The notes beneath the pieces were generated by a model. The model did not search any database, had not been told where the DNA came from, and worked only from the letters and a program-made list of their open reading frames with translations. Positions 52,249 to 61,992 of a stretch of DNA of 64,000 bases are shown here, one piece after another; the stretch's first letter is position 1, and each line of letters begins with the position of its first letter. The DNA is from Psychrobacillus sp044762655 (GTDB lineage Bacteria; Bacillota; Bacilli; Bacillales_A; Planococcaceae). A program made the translations under genes and the position numbers. Where the stretch lies: positions 238,939 through 302,938 of the forward strand of contig NZ_JBIWER010000004.1 in NCBI RefSeq assembly GCF_044762655.1. The letters are read 5' to 3'.

Positions 52249-53853
52249 CTACCATGCGCCGATCGATCCATCCGTACGAGACTCTGTTCCTCCTTGAAGA
52301 ACTCCTGTTTCATCGTTTCGCCAAATAATCTGTCCTCTACCAAAGCTCCCACTATCTGAGGCCACTTGAACTTGATGCCCTTTTTGTTTAAGACTTTGTA
52401 CAAGGTAGTTTGGAAATTCGGGTTCTACGTGGATTGTTGTACCTTTCATCCACTGCCAGCGAGGCATATCGAGTGCCGCCTGTGGATTTAGCAAATAATC
52501 TACTGTATTAATCACTATTTGGAAATGACCTTGCGGCTGCATATAACCTCCCATTACACCAAAAGGTCCTACTGCCTTCCCTTGTTTACTTAGAAACCCT
52601 GGAATAATCGTATGAAACGTTCTTTTCCCTGGTTTTAACACATTAGGGTGGGATGCCTCTAATGAAAAATCGTGTCCTCTATTTTGTAAAGCAATACCTG
52701 TATCTGGAATAACGATCCCTGAACCAAATCCCATATAATTACTTTGGATATAAGAAACCATATTCCCTTCTTCGTCGGCTGTTGCTAAATATACAGTTCC
52801 ACCCTTGGGAATGTCATAAACTTCCGGATTGACTGCTTCTTCCTGTATTAATGCTGATCGGTTTTTTGCGTATTCCTCTGATAATAGTTGCTCCACACTT
52901 ATCGGCATTTCTGCAGTCTCCGTTATAAATGCCTGACCATCTGTAAAAGATAGCTTCATCGCTTCTATTTGATGATGGAGAGTCTCCGCACTTTGCCATC
53001 TCGGTTCCCCCAAGTTTTTGTAAACATTGAGCGCCATTAAAGCAATCATCCCTTGCCCATTCGGCGGAATTTCCCATACATCAAAGCCTTTATAATTAAC
53101 TGAAATTGGTTCTACCCATTCAACTTTGTATGTACGAAGATCTTCTTTCGCTAAATAACCTCCATGTTTTTTCATAAACATATCGATTTTCTCCGCTATT
53201 TCTCCTTCATAAAAATCACGCGCATTCGTTTCTCCTATCGCTCGAAGTGTACGTGCGTGACCTGGTGAGTTCCACATCTCTCCTATTTCAGGAGCTCTAC
53301 CATTTGGTGCGAAGGTTTCAAACCAAGCATTAAATTCCTCGGAAGTAAACGTATTTTTGTATTTCTTGTATGCAATCTTCCAGTACTTCCCGAGTATTGG
53401 CGTTAATGGATACCCTTCCTCTGCATATTGAATAGCAGGTTCTAACACTTCTCTAAGTGATAGCTTTCCAAATCTTTCTGATAACGCAGCCCAAGCAGCT
53501 GGAACACCTGGCACTGTTACAGGTATAACGCCATGAACAGGCACTTTGTCATACCCTTTTTCTCTTAATCCTTCAGCAGAAATAGACTGAGGTGCTGGAC
53601 CTGAGGCATTTAATCCGTAAAGCTTGTCTTTCATCCATACTAAAGCAAACGCGTCTCCCCCAATTCCATTAGAGGCAGGTTCTACAACGGTAAGTGCCGC
53701 GGCGGTAGCAATTGCTGCATCTATCGCGTTGCCCCCTTTTTTCAATATATCTAACCCTGCCTGTGCAGCTAAAGGTTGTGAGGTCGCAACCATTCCTTTT
53801 CTAGCAAATACCGTATGACGCTTTCCTTGAAACGGGTGATGTAAAAAATCCAT
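52249..53853 (-). CDS. ggt: Gamma-glutamyltransferase family protein
   Basis: A 534-aa Ntn-hydrolase precursor. The likely autocleavage and nucleophile site is the Thr of PKGGTVYLATADEEGNMVS, with the late GxGG loop GVMGGYMQPQGH. N-terminal GMVATSQPLAAQAGLDILKKGGNAIDAAIATAAAL is the family signature. It has no signal peptide, so it is likely cytosolic, like YwrD-type proteins. Single gene with own terminator. Confidence 0.88.
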   Translation of the reverse strand: MDFLHHPFQGKRHTVFARKGMVATSQPLAAQAGLDILKKGGNAIDAAIATAAALTVVEPASNGIGGDAFALVWMKDKLYGLNASGPAPQSISAEGLREKGYDKVPVHGVIPVTVPGVPAAWAALSERFGKLSLREVLEPAIQYAEEGYPLTPILGKYWKIAYKKYKNTFTSEEFNAWFETFAPNGRAPEIGEMWNSPGHARTLRAIGETNARDFYEGEIAEKIDMFMKKHGGYLAKEDLRTYKVEWVEPISVNYKGFDVWEIPPNGQGMIALMALNVYKNLGEPRWQSAETLHHQIEAMKLSFTDGQAFITETAEMPISVEQLLSEEYAKNRSALIQEEAVNPEVYDIPKGGTVYLATADEEGNMVSYIQSNYMGFGSGIVIPDTGIALQNRGHDFSLEASHPNVLKPGKRTFHTIIPGFLSKQGKAVGPFGVMGGYMQPQGHFQIVINTVDYLLNPQAALDMPRWQWMKGTTIHVEPEFPNYLVQSLKQKGHQVQVASDSGSFGRGQIIWRNDETGVLQGGTESRTDGSIGAW

Positions 53854-53950
53854 AAGAACCCCCTCTTATACCTATCTATTAGGTATGATTTGATTCATTA
53901 AGTATAATAAAAGAAACACCCAAAATAAATAAGAATTTTCTTTCAATTAA

Positions 53951-53985
53951 AAAGAACACCTCCTCAAAAAGAGAAGGTGTTCCAA
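53951..53985 (-). terminator. Terminator after the DJ-1/PfpI gene
   Basis: GAACACCT and AGGTGTTC arms with inner CTC/GAG pairing; TTCTTTTT follows on the minus strand. Confidence 0.7.
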
Positions 53986-54003
53986 ATATTTCCATTCAAT
54001 TCA

Positions 54004-54516
54004 TTAACCTAACAGTTTAACGATTTCTCTATTAAACGCAGGAATATCATCTGGGGTACGGCTGGTCACCAACTGATTTTGGCAAACAAATACTTCTTCA
54101 TCATGGAATTTTACTCCTGCATTTTCTAAGTCCACTTTAATCGACTTATATCCTGTGGCATCTCGACCATCCAATGTTTTCGCCGTGATGAGTAATTGTG
54201 GACCGTGACAAATTGCAAACACTGGTTTTTTCTCATCCATAAAATACTTGGCAAATTGAACAAATCGATCATCTGCTCGTAAAATATCTGGTGAAAATCC
54301 TCCAGGTATAAATAGCGCATCAAAGTCTTCAGGTTTCACTTCGTCAATACCGTAATCGATTTTGACCGTTGCTTCTCCATTTTTACCTGTTACCTCTTTA
54401 CCCGCTTCTTTTTCAATAGCAAATACTTCATGCCCTGCATCGTTCAGTGCCTGTGCCGGACCTGTGTACTCTACGTCTTCAAACATATTTGTGATTAATG
54501 TTGCTACTTTAGCCAT
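54004..54516 (-). CDS. DJ-1/PfpI-family protein (general stress protein 18-like)
   Basis: A 170-aa protein of the class I glutamine-amidotransferase-like fold: VFAICHGPQLLITAK holds the Cys-His nucleophile elbow and DALFIPGGFSPDILRAD the acidic residue. Members include YfkM/YraA stress proteins, with deglycase, chaperone or protease activity reported for relatives. GGAGTGAGG precedes the start. Single gene. Confidence 0.9.
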   Translation of the reverse strand: MAKVATLITNMFEDVEYTGPAQALNDAGHEVFAIEKEAGKEVTGKNGEATVKIDYGIDEVKPEDFDALFIPGGFSPDILRADDRFVQFAKYFMDEKKPVFAICHGPQLLITAKTLDGRDATGYKSIKVDLENAGVKFHDEEVFVCQNQLVTSRTPDDIPAFNREIVKLLG

Positions 54517-54618
54517 TTCCTCACTCCTTGGTTTGTTTGGTTCTCTCTTACTATTCCACTAAACTTTGCCTCCTAAACATACAAATCAATGCCATTAGTT
54601 TGAAGACGCAGTCATTTT

Positions 54619-55230
54619 TTAACGCAATTTTTTCATTTCCTGAGCGACATGATGGGCATCCGCTGAAGATTCTTGGTGAAGCTGTGTAATGATGCTGGCA
54701 TAATCCTTGTCATTTCGGTTTTGGCTCATTTTGTAGGCTGCTTGAATGTCTGTGACGTTCAGTTTAAAACCGACAATACCTTTTAGTTCCCGCTCAAGAA
54801 GCTCGGGCGATAACGTCTCCCATAACACTGGATGCTCCCTATGGTGCTCATACGTATGTAGCAGCATCTTCAAGTCATCCACCAGCTCATCTTGCGTCTG
54901 AATGATGACGTTTCCGTACACATGCACGGACTGATAGTTCCATGTTGGGACTTGCTCTTCTTCATACCACGAGGAAGAAATATACGCATGGGGTCCCTGG
55001 AAAATTATTAAAGCTTCTTGTTCCTCATTTAACGTACGCCATTGACGGTTTCCTTTAGCCAAGTGCCCACTCACTACAATTTCTTCTGCTGTACGTTTCA
55101 CTATTACAGGAATATGCGTCGCAATAGGACGGCCTTTGTCTGTCGTCACTAGTGTGGCAAACGTATGCTGCTTAAGGAAAGTCCAAATTTCTTTCTCATC
55201 TTCTACCTTGAATCGTTTTGGAATATACAT
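54619..55230 (-). CDS. paiB: PaiB: FMN-binding transcriptional regulator
   Basis: A 203-aa FMN-binding split-barrel protein: MYIPKRFKVEDEKEIWTFLKQHTFATLVT, ATHIPVIV, GHLAKGNRQW, FQGPHAYISSSWYEEEQVPTWNYQSVHVYG and GIVGFKLNVTDIQAAYKMSQNR are typical PaiB motifs. In B. subtilis PaiB lowers expression of sporulation and degradative-enzyme genes. It lies 11 nt after paiA on the same strand. Confidence 0.92.
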   Translation of the reverse strand: MYIPKRFKVEDEKEIWTFLKQHTFATLVTTDKGRPIATHIPVIVKRTAEEIVVSGHLAKGNRQWRTLNEEQEALIIFQGPHAYISSSWYEEEQVPTWNYQSVHVYGNVIIQTQDELVDDLKMLLHTYEHHREHPVLWETLSPELLERELKGIVGFKLNVTDIQAAYKMSQNRNDKDYASIITQLHQESSADAHHVAQEMKKLR

Positions 55231-55241
55231 AGGAACCTCCT

Positions 55242-55763
55242 TTATGCCTCTATGGACTTTACGAGAATAAAGTCAATTTGTTCATCATCTCCCATGAAAA
55301 ATGAGTGCTCTCCGATTCTTGTGAACCCCATCTTTTCATAGAAGGCTAGCGCATTTTCGTTTTTCTCCCAAACTCCTAGCCAGATTCGCTTCTTTTCTAA
55401 CGTCTGTCCACGTTCTACTGCTTTTTGGTAGAGCTGTTTACCTAACCCCGATTTCTGAAACTCTTGCAGAATATAAATCCTCTCGATTTCAAGGTCTCTA
55501 TCTTCCATCTGCTCAGTCTGTGCATCTCCCGTATTGATTTTCAAATAGGCAGCAACTGCTCCTTTTACTTCTGCGATAAAAAATTCGGAGTTCGGATTGC
55601 GAAGCTCGCTCAATAGTTTCTCTTCGGTAAATGCTTTTGCCAAATAAGCTTTCATATTTTCCATTTTGTTGTGTTCATGAAAAGTTTCATAAAACGTTTG
55701 ACGACCAATTTGCTGCAACTGGTGAAGATCTTCTGACGTACACTGGCGAATCGTAATGGTCAT
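55242..55763 (-). CDS. paiA: PaiA: spermidine/spermine N-acetyltransferase
   Basis: A 173-aa GNAT protein with ITIRQCTSEDLHQLQQIGRQTFYETF at the N-terminus, the acetyl-CoA loop LQEFQKSGLGKQLYQKA and WEKNENALAFYEKMGFTRIG. Together with paiB this is the paiAB operon; PaiA acetylates polyamines. The ATG at 55763 is preferred to GTG 55772 because AAAGGAG then has 8-nt spacing. Confidence 0.9.
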   Translation of the reverse strand: MTITIRQCTSEDLHQLQQIGRQTFYETFHEHNKMENMKAYLAKAFTEEKLLSELRNPNSEFFIAEVKGAVAAYLKINTGDAQTEQMEDRDLEIERIYILQEFQKSGLGKQLYQKAVERGQTLEKKRIWLGVWEKNENALAFYEKMGFTRIGEHSFFMGDDEQIDFILVKSIEA

Positions 55764-55796
55764 GATGGTCACTCCTTTTACTCAAAATAACATAAA

Positions 55797-55826
55797 ATCC
55801 CTCACTCTTCGAAAAGAGGAAGGGAT
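55797..55826 (-). terminator. Terminator after glmM
   Basis: ATCCCT...CTCTT-CGAA-AAGAG...AGGGAT hairpin followed by TTTTATG on the minus strand, just past the glmM stop. Confidence 0.7.
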
Positions 55827-55864
55827 ATATATGAAAAGTTTTCTATATAGCAGAATTTCTAAGC

Positions 55865-57217
55865 TTATTCTTCTAGACCCATTTCAGCTTTTACAACCTC
55901 AACGATTCGGTTTACGTAATTTTCGCATTCCACTTCGGTTGCTGCTTCTACCATTACTCGAACTAATGGCTCTGTGCCAGATGGACGTACAAGAACACGG
56001 CCATTTCCAGCCATTTCACTTTCTACTTCACTAATAATAGCTGCTACTTTTTCATTTTCTGTTACGGCATGCTTATCCGTTACGCGAACATTAATAAGCT
56101 TTTGTGGATAGATGGTCATTTCGGAAGCAAGCTCGGAAAGTTTTTTCCCTGTTATTTTCATAATGTTCACTAGCTGTAAACCTGTTAATAACCCATCGCC
56201 CGTTGTATTGTAATCCAAGAAAACAATATGTCCAGACTGTTCTCCACCTAGGTTATAGCCATTTTTTTTCATCTCTTCTACTACATACCGATCTCCAACC
56301 GCAGTTTTTACACTTGTCATATCATGTGTTTCTAAAGCTTTATAGAAGCCCATATTACTCATCACAGTAGAAACAACTGTACCGTTATTTAGACGACCGT
56401 GTGCATGAAGATGTTTGGCACAAATATACATAATTTGATCACCATCTACAATTTGTCCCTTTTCATCAACAGCAATTAAACGATCTCCATCTCCATCAAA
56501 AGCTAGCCCAACATCTGCTCCTTTTTCTAGAACAAATTTTGCTAAGTTTTCTGGATGAGTCGAACCTACCCCATCATTAATGTTCAAGCCATTCGGTGAA
56601 GATCCCATAGTAGATAAATCCGCATCTAAATCTGCAAATACATGCGTACCAAGAGCCGATGTTGAACCATTTGCGCAGTCTAGCGCCACATGAATGCCTA
56701 CAAATTCTTCATCTATAGTCTGCTTCAAATACTGAATGTATTTTTGTCCACCCTCGAAATAGTCAGATACCGAACCAACGCCTGCTCCAGTTGGACGTGG
56801 TAATTCATCTATATCCTTATCTAATAACTGCTCAATCTCTTCCTCTTGTTCATCAGATAATTTAAATCCATCCGAGCCAAAAAATTTAATGCCGTTGTCT
56901 GCCACTGGATTATGAGAGGCAGAAATCATCACTCCTGCATTTGCACTCATCGCTCTTGTTAAATAGGCAACAGCTGGTGTACTGACAACGCCTAAACGCA
57001 TTACCTCGACTCCAACCGATAATAGTCCAGCAACTAGTGCACCCTCAAGCATATGCCCTGATATACGCGTATCTCGACCGATCAATACCTTCGGTCGTTC
57101 TGTTACTTCCTTTGTTAGTATATAGCCACCAACTCTACCTAATTTAAATGCAAGTTCTGGCGTTAGTTCTGAGTTTGCAACTCCTCTTACTCCATCAGTT
57201 CCAAAATATTTTCCCAT
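55865..57217 (-). CDS. glmM: GlmM: phosphoglucosamine mutase
   Basis: A 450-aa alpha-D-phosphohexomutase converting GlcN-6-P to GlcN-1-P. The phosphoserine loop is VMISASHNPVADNGIKFF, the metal loop FDGDGDRLI, the sugar loop GGEQSGHI and the phosphate loop RPSGTEPLVRVM. The start MGKYFGTDGVRG is canonical. It ends the cdaA-cdaR-glmM operon, as throughout the Bacillales; in B. subtilis GlmM also binds and inhibits CdaA. Confidence 0.97.
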   Translation of the reverse strand: MGKYFGTDGVRGVANSELTPELAFKLGRVGGYILTKEVTERPKVLIGRDTRISGHMLEGALVAGLLSVGVEVMRLGVVSTPAVAYLTRAMSANAGVMISASHNPVADNGIKFFGSDGFKLSDEQEEEIEQLLDKDIDELPRPTGAGVGSVSDYFEGGQKYIQYLKQTIDEEFVGIHVALDCANGSTSALGTHVFADLDADLSTMGSSPNGLNINDGVGSTHPENLAKFVLEKGADVGLAFDGDGDRLIAVDEKGQIVDGDQIMYICAKHLHAHGRLNNGTVVSTVMSNMGFYKALETHDMTSVKTAVGDRYVVEEMKKNGYNLGGEQSGHIVFLDYNTTGDGLLTGLQLVNIMKITGKKLSELASEMTIYPQKLINVRVTDKHAVTENEKVAAIISEVESEMAGNGRVLVRPSGTEPLVRVMVEAATEVECENYVNRIVEVVKAEMGLEE

Positions 57218-57251
57218 TTATGCTTCTCTCCTTAAAAACCTGTTCTGTCTA

Positions 57252-58523
57252 TTAAGCTTCTTTAACCGTAAGAACCGCTTCCTGTTCAGAAGTTACCCAC
57301 TCTATATCCGAGGAACCTTCTACTTGGATAGGAAGTGTGCTCTCCCCCACTTCGGATTTCGTTGCTTCTACATATATAGAGAAGTTGTTTAGCTGAACTT
57401 TGTCTAAAGCCTCTGCTGTTCCTTTAGCAACGACTGAGATGGTGCCATTTGCTGGTTTTACAAAATTACTTACCAGGTTCTCTGGCAGTCCCCTCACTGT
57501 GATGGCAACTTGTTCAAATGACTTTTCTATAATGGTTGAAACAGTATCTTCTGGTTCGTCTGTTTCTATTGCATCAGGATCAGGAGCAATCGTAACGTCT
57601 CCTGTGATCTCAATTGTCTCTTTTGATAATTTTGTAACCTCTTCTGGTACAGCTAATTTCATATCAAAGCTACCAGACTTCTCTATTTTACTGATATCTA
57701 CGTCGACATTTAACTGTTCTATTTTATCGAGGACTGGTTTTGGTCCATATAATCGAATTGTTTCTGTCTTTGTAGTTAGTCCATTTACAGTGATTCCTTC
57801 TTTGGGATTCCCTTGTTTCACGAGAACTATCGGTACAACTTTACTATACTCTTCTACTTTTACACTTACTTGAACAGAGCTTGGTTCCACGATAACATCT
57901 AGCTTATTCAAGTCAAGATCCAGTACTTTAACAGTTGTTTCTTGCTCAAAGGACTTATTGATGCCTTGATCTCCTGAAATAGTTGCTTTTACATAACCTA
58001 TGCTATTGATAACACTTTTTGCTCCTGTAATCGTTACTTTTTGTGGTTTCACCTCATATGACTTAACCACATAGTTTTCAGCTAATAGACTTTCATTCAT
58101 GTCCGTTTCCACGTTAAATTCACGAGATATACGTTCTTCAATCACAACATCTACAAATTGGGGATCTGTTCGAACATTTAATTTTTCCATAAAATTTTCC
58201 GTGGAAATAGGTACACGATGCGTACCAATTGTTAACTCCCGGAGATCCACAAATACTTTAAAGTCTTTCATCAATTTAGCCGAAGCTACTAATTGACTGG
58301 GACCTTCTACATTTACGTTCACCGTCTTCGGTGGCCCACTAACAACTAGATTATCATCATCATAATACACTTCAAGTGGGATATCACGAATGACATCAAC
58401 ATTATTGTTACTTGCATTTGTATTGTCACTTTCCATTTCACTTTTCACACTGATAAAAAGAGCAATGGCTAAAATTAGGGCAGTTATCCGCAAGAACCAT
58501 GGATTATTCATCATCTTATCCAT
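57252..58523 (-). CDS. cdaR: CdaR (YbbR): regulator of diadenylate cyclase CdaA
   Basis: A 423-aa protein with one N-terminal membrane helix (FLRITALILAIALFISV) and four YbbR beta-rich domains outside the cell. It overlaps cdaA by 8 nt. CdaR binds CdaA and tunes c-di-AMP synthesis. Length fits the family. Confidence 0.94.
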   Translation of the reverse strand: MDKMMNNPWFLRITALILAIALFISVKSEMESDNTNASNNNVDVIRDIPLEVYYDDDNLVVSGPPKTVNVNVEGPSQLVASAKLMKDFKVFVDLRELTIGTHRVPISTENFMEKLNVRTDPQFVDVVIEERISREFNVETDMNESLLAENYVVKSYEVKPQKVTITGAKSVINSIGYVKATISGDQGINKSFEQETTVKVLDLDLNKLDVIVEPSSVQVSVKVEEYSKVVPIVLVKQGNPKEGITVNGLTTKTETIRLYGPKPVLDKIEQLNVDVDISKIEKSGSFDMKLAVPEEVTKLSKETIEITGDVTIAPDPDAIETDEPEDTVSTIIEKSFEQVAITVRGLPENLVSNFVKPANGTISVVAKGTAEALDKVQLNNFSIYVEATKSEVGESTLPIQVEGSSDIEWVTSEQEAVLTVKEA

Positions 58524-59349
58524 TTTGTTTCCCCCTCCACAACCATTTAGAAGACGTTACTTGCTCCTCTGTTGGAAACCAAAGGCGAGTTAAATGGGAC
58601 TGAAATTCCTCGATTGATAAATCTCTTCTTAAATCCCCATTGGAGGTTAAGCTAATGGCACCAGTTTCTTCTGATACCACAATCGTTATCGCATCTGTCA
58701 CTTCACTCAAACCAATTGCAGCTCGGTGCCTCGTCCCTAGCTCTTTTGATATGAAAGGACTTTCGGATAAAGGCAAGTAGGAAGCTGCCGAAGCTATTGT
58801 ATCTTTTTTAATAATAACGGCTCCATCATGAAGAGGAGTGTTCGGGATGAATATATTAATCAGAAGTTCTGAAGTAATATAGGAGTTTAACGGGATACCC
58901 GTTTCTATATAATCTGTCAAACCAGTTTCTCTCTCAATAGAGATGAGTGCTCCGATTCGTCTTTTTGCCATATAACTAATCGATTTTGTCATCGCTGTAA
59001 TGAGTCGTCCTTGCTCTTCCTCGACTTGTAAGGTACTTCTAGAGAATAACTTCCCCCTACCAATCTGCTCGAGCGCTCTTCTTATTTCAGGTTGGAAAAT
59101 AATAATAATGGCTAAGAAGCCAAATTCAATAACACGATCCAACAACCAATCAAGCGTATTTAAGCCAAAAAAGTCTGTAATAACACGTGCAATAACAATG
59201 ACAAAAATACCTTTTAACAATTGAACTGCTTTGGTTCCTTTTATCAAGGTAATTACTTTATAAATGACAAACCATACAAATAAAACATCTAAAATATTTA
59301 CAATAACGTTTACTGGCATTAGGTCTGTAAATTGCTCCATAAACGACAT
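58516..59349 (-). CDS. cdaA: CdaA (YbbP): membrane diadenylate cyclase
   Basis: A 277-aa c-di-AMP synthase with three N-terminal membrane helices (VNVIVNILDVLFVWFVIYKVI onwards) and a DisA_N/DAC domain containing PLHDGAVII (DGA) and GTRHRAAIG (RHR), both required for activity. The ATG at 59349 follows GGGGGATG; an upstream frame start at 59373 is less likely. c-di-AMP controls K+ uptake (including Ktr-type channels, such as the one at 5.2 kb) and wall homeostasis. Confidence 0.95.
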   Translation of the reverse strand: MSFMEQFTDLMPVNVIVNILDVLFVWFVIYKVITLIKGTKAVQLLKGIFVIVIARVITDFFGLNTLDWLLDRVIEFGFLAIIIIFQPEIRRALEQIGRGKLFSRSTLQVEEEQGRLITAMTKSISYMAKRRIGALISIERETGLTDYIETGIPLNSYITSELLINIFIPNTPLHDGAVIIKKDTIASAASYLPLSESPFISKELGTRHRAAIGLSEVTDAITIVVSEETGAISLTSNGDLRRDLSIEEFQSHLTRLWFPTEEQVTSSKWLWRGKQNG

Positions 59350-59436
59350 GTGGCATCCCCCACTTTTCATCACTAATCCATTCTAAATAAGTATAACATA
59401 ATTACGAGAATCCCTCGCTTTTGGAAGAAAAAAAGC

Positions 59437-59553
59437 ACAAGCGCCTATGTAAGCCATGAAAAGCTCTGGGAGGATTTCACGTAAAGGCATCCTTTGCCTT
59501 TGCTGAAATCCTGAAGCAACTCGAGGGGCTGTGCGCTGGAGCTAGACTGATTC
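59437..59553. repeat. Dispersed intergenic repeat (AGCGCCT...GTGCGCTGGAGCTAGAC type), copy 1
   Basis: AAGCGCC at the left pairs broadly with the GGCTGTGCGCTGGAGCTAGAC end, and GGATTTCA...TGAAATCC forms an internal hairpin. A degenerate copy is near 63790-63852. I associate such elements with intergenic regions of Bacillales genomes. Confidence 0.55.
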
Positions 59554-59582
59554 TGAGTAAAAAGTGTCTACTTTTTTGTTCC

Positions 59583-59613
59583 TAAAAAAGTCTATCCAAT
59601 ATCTATGGATAGA
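59583..59613 (-). terminator. Terminator after rsiW
   Basis: AGTCTATCCA and TGGATAGACT form a hairpin; TTTTTTAGG follows on the minus strand. Confidence 0.8.
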
Positions 59614-59620
59614 CTCATTG

Positions 59621-60250
59621 TTATTTTGCCTCTTCTTTTTCAAAGAATGATACGACTTCCTGCGCACCATATTTAATGTTATACCATAGCCAGTCAAACA
59701 CTTCATTTATTTCCTCACTAGTGCCGGTAATATTTGCGGTTGAAGCCATATATGCAGACCCATTGATAATAGTTAAGTTTCCATCTAATTCTCCATCAAT
59801 CCGGACATCTCCGTTACGGACGATTAGATCACCTTTCACTACTTGTCCTTCGGGGATAATAACTGTTTCTCCCTCTACTACTACGTTTTCTTGCTTCGTA
59901 AATGAGAACTGCTGCTCATCATTAAAATTTGTAAAAAGTGCACCGCTCATCAACAAAAGGAACATTGCAGCCGCTGCAAGAACTGGATGACGTCGCAACC
60001 ACTTACTTACTCCTGCATGAGACTTTTCTTTCGGTAATCTAGCTATAACGGAATGACTGAAATCATTTGGTGCCTCTATATGAGCAGCCCCTTTGACGAA
60101 AGCAACAACATCGCTTAACTCATGCATATGGGCCTGACAAGCTTCGCATGATTGCAAATGAGATTTAAGTTCCAGCTCATGTTCACGGCTGATTTCACCA
60201 TCTAGATATTCGTGCATAAAGTGAACAATTCGTTCTGGACACGCATTCAT
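59621..60250 (-). CDS. rsiW: RsiW anti-sigma-W factor
   Basis: A 209-aa protein with an N-terminal zinc anti-sigma domain (HMHEYLDGEISREHELELKSHLQSCEACQAH, HxxxCxxC), one membrane helix (HPVLAAAAMFLLLMSGALFT) and an extracellular part rich in beta strands (VVEGETVIIPEGQVVKGDLIVRNGDVRIDG). Cleavage by PrsW and RasP releases SigW under envelope stress. It lies 17 nt after sigW. Confidence 0.94.
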   Translation of the reverse strand: MNACPERIVHFMHEYLDGEISREHELELKSHLQSCEACQAHMHELSDVVAFVKGAAHIEAPNDFSHSVIARLPKEKSHAGVSKWLRRHPVLAAAAMFLLLMSGALFTNFNDEQQFSFTKQENVVVEGETVIIPEGQVVKGDLIVRNGDVRIDGELDGNLTIINGSAYMASTANITGTSEEINEVFDWLWYNIKYGAQEVVSFFEKEEAK

Positions 60251-60267
60251 CGTGATTCCCTCCTATA

Positions 60268-60840
60268 TTAAAAATGAGGCTGTCTGCTTAGCTGTTTTCT
60301 AAGCGCTTCTCGTCCTCTGTGAATTCTTGTTTTAACTGTTCCAAGTGGTAAATCTAATATCTCGCTTATTTCTTGTAGCGATAGCTCTTCCATATACTTT
60401 AATACAATAGCCGATCTATATTTATCAGGAAGTCTACTAATTTCATACTGTATACGCTCCTGTAGCTCCAGCTTTATGAGTTCTTCTTCTGGAAGTTCAT
60501 CTGCTGCTGCTATTTGAGAGTACAAATCAAGACCTTCTGTTCCTCTAACTTCCGCATCTAAATAGTAATCCGGCTTTTTTTTACGAATGCGGTCAATACA
60601 TAAATTTGTCGCTATTCGATACAGCCAAGTTGAAAATTTTCTTTTTTGATCAAACGTATGAATATTAATAAAAGCGCGAACAAACGCTTCTTGAGCTATG
60701 TCCTCTGCCTCATGGCGGTTACCAAGCATTCTAAAGCATACTTGATATAACCTATGCTGGTACAGGTCAACAATCTCCGCGAATGCGTCTTTATCACCCT
60801 TTAGTATTTGTTTTATCCGTTTGTTCACTAACGCATCCAT
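60268..60840 (-). CDS. sigW: SigW: ECF sigma factor for envelope stress
   Basis: A 190-aa ECF sigma with region 2 (MLGNRHEAEDIAQEAFVRAFINIHTFDQKRKFSTWLYRIATNLCIDRIRKKK) and region 4 (LPDKYRSAIVLKYMEELSLQEISEILDLPLGTVKTRIHRGREALRKQL). Together with rsiW and the cda-glm genes it has the B. subtilis gene order. A perfect SigW-type promoter precedes it. Confidence 0.96.
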   Translation of the reverse strand: MDALVNKRIKQILKGDKDAFAEIVDLYQHRLYQVCFRMLGNRHEAEDIAQEAFVRAFINIHTFDQKRKFSTWLYRIATNLCIDRIRKKKPDYYLDAEVRGTEGLDLYSQIAAADELPEEELIKLELQERIQYEISRLPDKYRSAIVLKYMEELSLQEISEILDLPLGTVKTRIHRGREALRKQLSRQPHF

Positions 60841-60878
60841 CGTCTAATTTCGCCCCCGCTCCATGCGGCTGTCTTACC

Positions 60879-60907
60879 TATACGTATGAAGGTATCAACA
60901 GGTTTCA
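60879..60907 (-). promoter_or_regulatory. SigW autoregulatory promoter
   Basis: TGAAAC (60902-60907), 17-nt spacer, CGTATA (60879-60884) on the minus strand match the SigW consensus, 39 bp before the sigW start. Confidence 0.85.
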
Positions 60908-60967
60908 TTTTATTTTTAATATATTAATATTATCAAACATTTCCATCTTTGTGTGGATTTTCAAAAA

Positions 60968-60998
60968 GAAAAAAGCGGACTTTATGTCCACTTTTTTA
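60968..60998 (-). terminator. Terminator after rocF
   Basis: AAAAAAGCGGAC and GTCCACTTTTTT form a hairpin between rocF and the sigW promoter. Confidence 0.75.
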
Positions 60999-61022
60999 CT
61001 TTCGAGATGTACCTTATCTATT

Positions 61023-61922
61023 TTACACTAAGCTTTCCCCTAATAACGAACCCATGAGCCCAACTGCTACATCAGCTGTTTTATTTTTTTCATCGAGAAT
61101 AGGGTTTACTTCTACGAATTCAGCCGAAGTTATCATATTGGAAGCATAAAGCATTTCCATCGCTAAATGACTTTCTCGGTAAGAAATACCCCCAGCCACT
61201 GGAGTTCCTACCCCAGGAGTATACAATGGATCTAAACCATCTAAATCGAGCGAAAGATGTACTCCATCCACCTTGCGATCCTTGAAATACTGAATTGTTT
61301 GAGTCATCACTTCTGACATCCCAAGCTTATCAATTTCATGCATGGAGAAAACTTTAATCCCTTTTTCTTTTATAAGTTCCCGTTCTCCTGGATCTACGGA
61401 ACGAGCACCAATAATCACCACATTCTCCGGTTTAATCTTCGGTGCAAAATCACGAATATTCACTAGTGCCTCATGACCTAAACCAATACTAACCGCAAGT
61501 GGCATTCCATGGATATTTCCAGAAGGGGAGGTTTCAGCTGTATTTAAATCGGCATGAGCATCATACCAAATGACCCCTAGGTTGTCATAGTGATCTCCTA
61601 ATCCTGCAAGTGTACCTATTGCGATACTGTGATCACCACCAAGCACTATCGGAAAGTTACCTTCACCAATAATCTGATTCACTCGATTAGCAAGTGAGGT
61701 ATTCGCTGCAATTACTTCTTCCAGATTACGTAATTTCGTATTTTGAGATAGCTCTCTTCTACCTATTGCAATGTCGCCTACGTCATCAACAGCATGCCCC
61801 AAATTCTGAAGTCTTTCTACCACTCCCGCATAACGTATAGCGCTTGGTCCCATATCGACACCTCGTCTATTTTGACCAAGGTCCATTGGAACACCGATAA
61901 TTGATATATTTAATTTATTCAT
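61023..61922 (-). CDS. rocF: RocF: arginase
   Basis: A 299-aa Mn-dependent arginase. Metal ligands are in LGGDHSIAIG, WYDAHADLNT and LSLDLDGLDPLYTPG. It splits arginine into ornithine and urea. Length is that of Bacillus RocF. It stands alone here, not with rocD/rocE. Confidence 0.95.
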   Translation of the reverse strand: MNKLNISIIGVPMDLGQNRRGVDMGPSAIRYAGVVERLQNLGHAVDDVGDIAIGRRELSQNTKLRNLEEVIAANTSLANRVNQIIGEGNFPIVLGGDHSIAIGTLAGLGDHYDNLGVIWYDAHADLNTAETSPSGNIHGMPLAVSIGLGHEALVNIRDFAPKIKPENVVIIGARSVDPGERELIKEKGIKVFSMHEIDKLGMSEVMTQTIQYFKDRKVDGVHLSLDLDGLDPLYTPGVGTPVAGGISYRESHLAMEMLYASNMITSAEFVEVNPILDEKNKTADVAVGLMGSLLGESLV

Positions 61923-61992
61923 TATTTTATACCCCCTTTAATTGTTACACCTATTGTAAGTGCTAAAGGGCAGTTGGCTCAACCCAGCATAA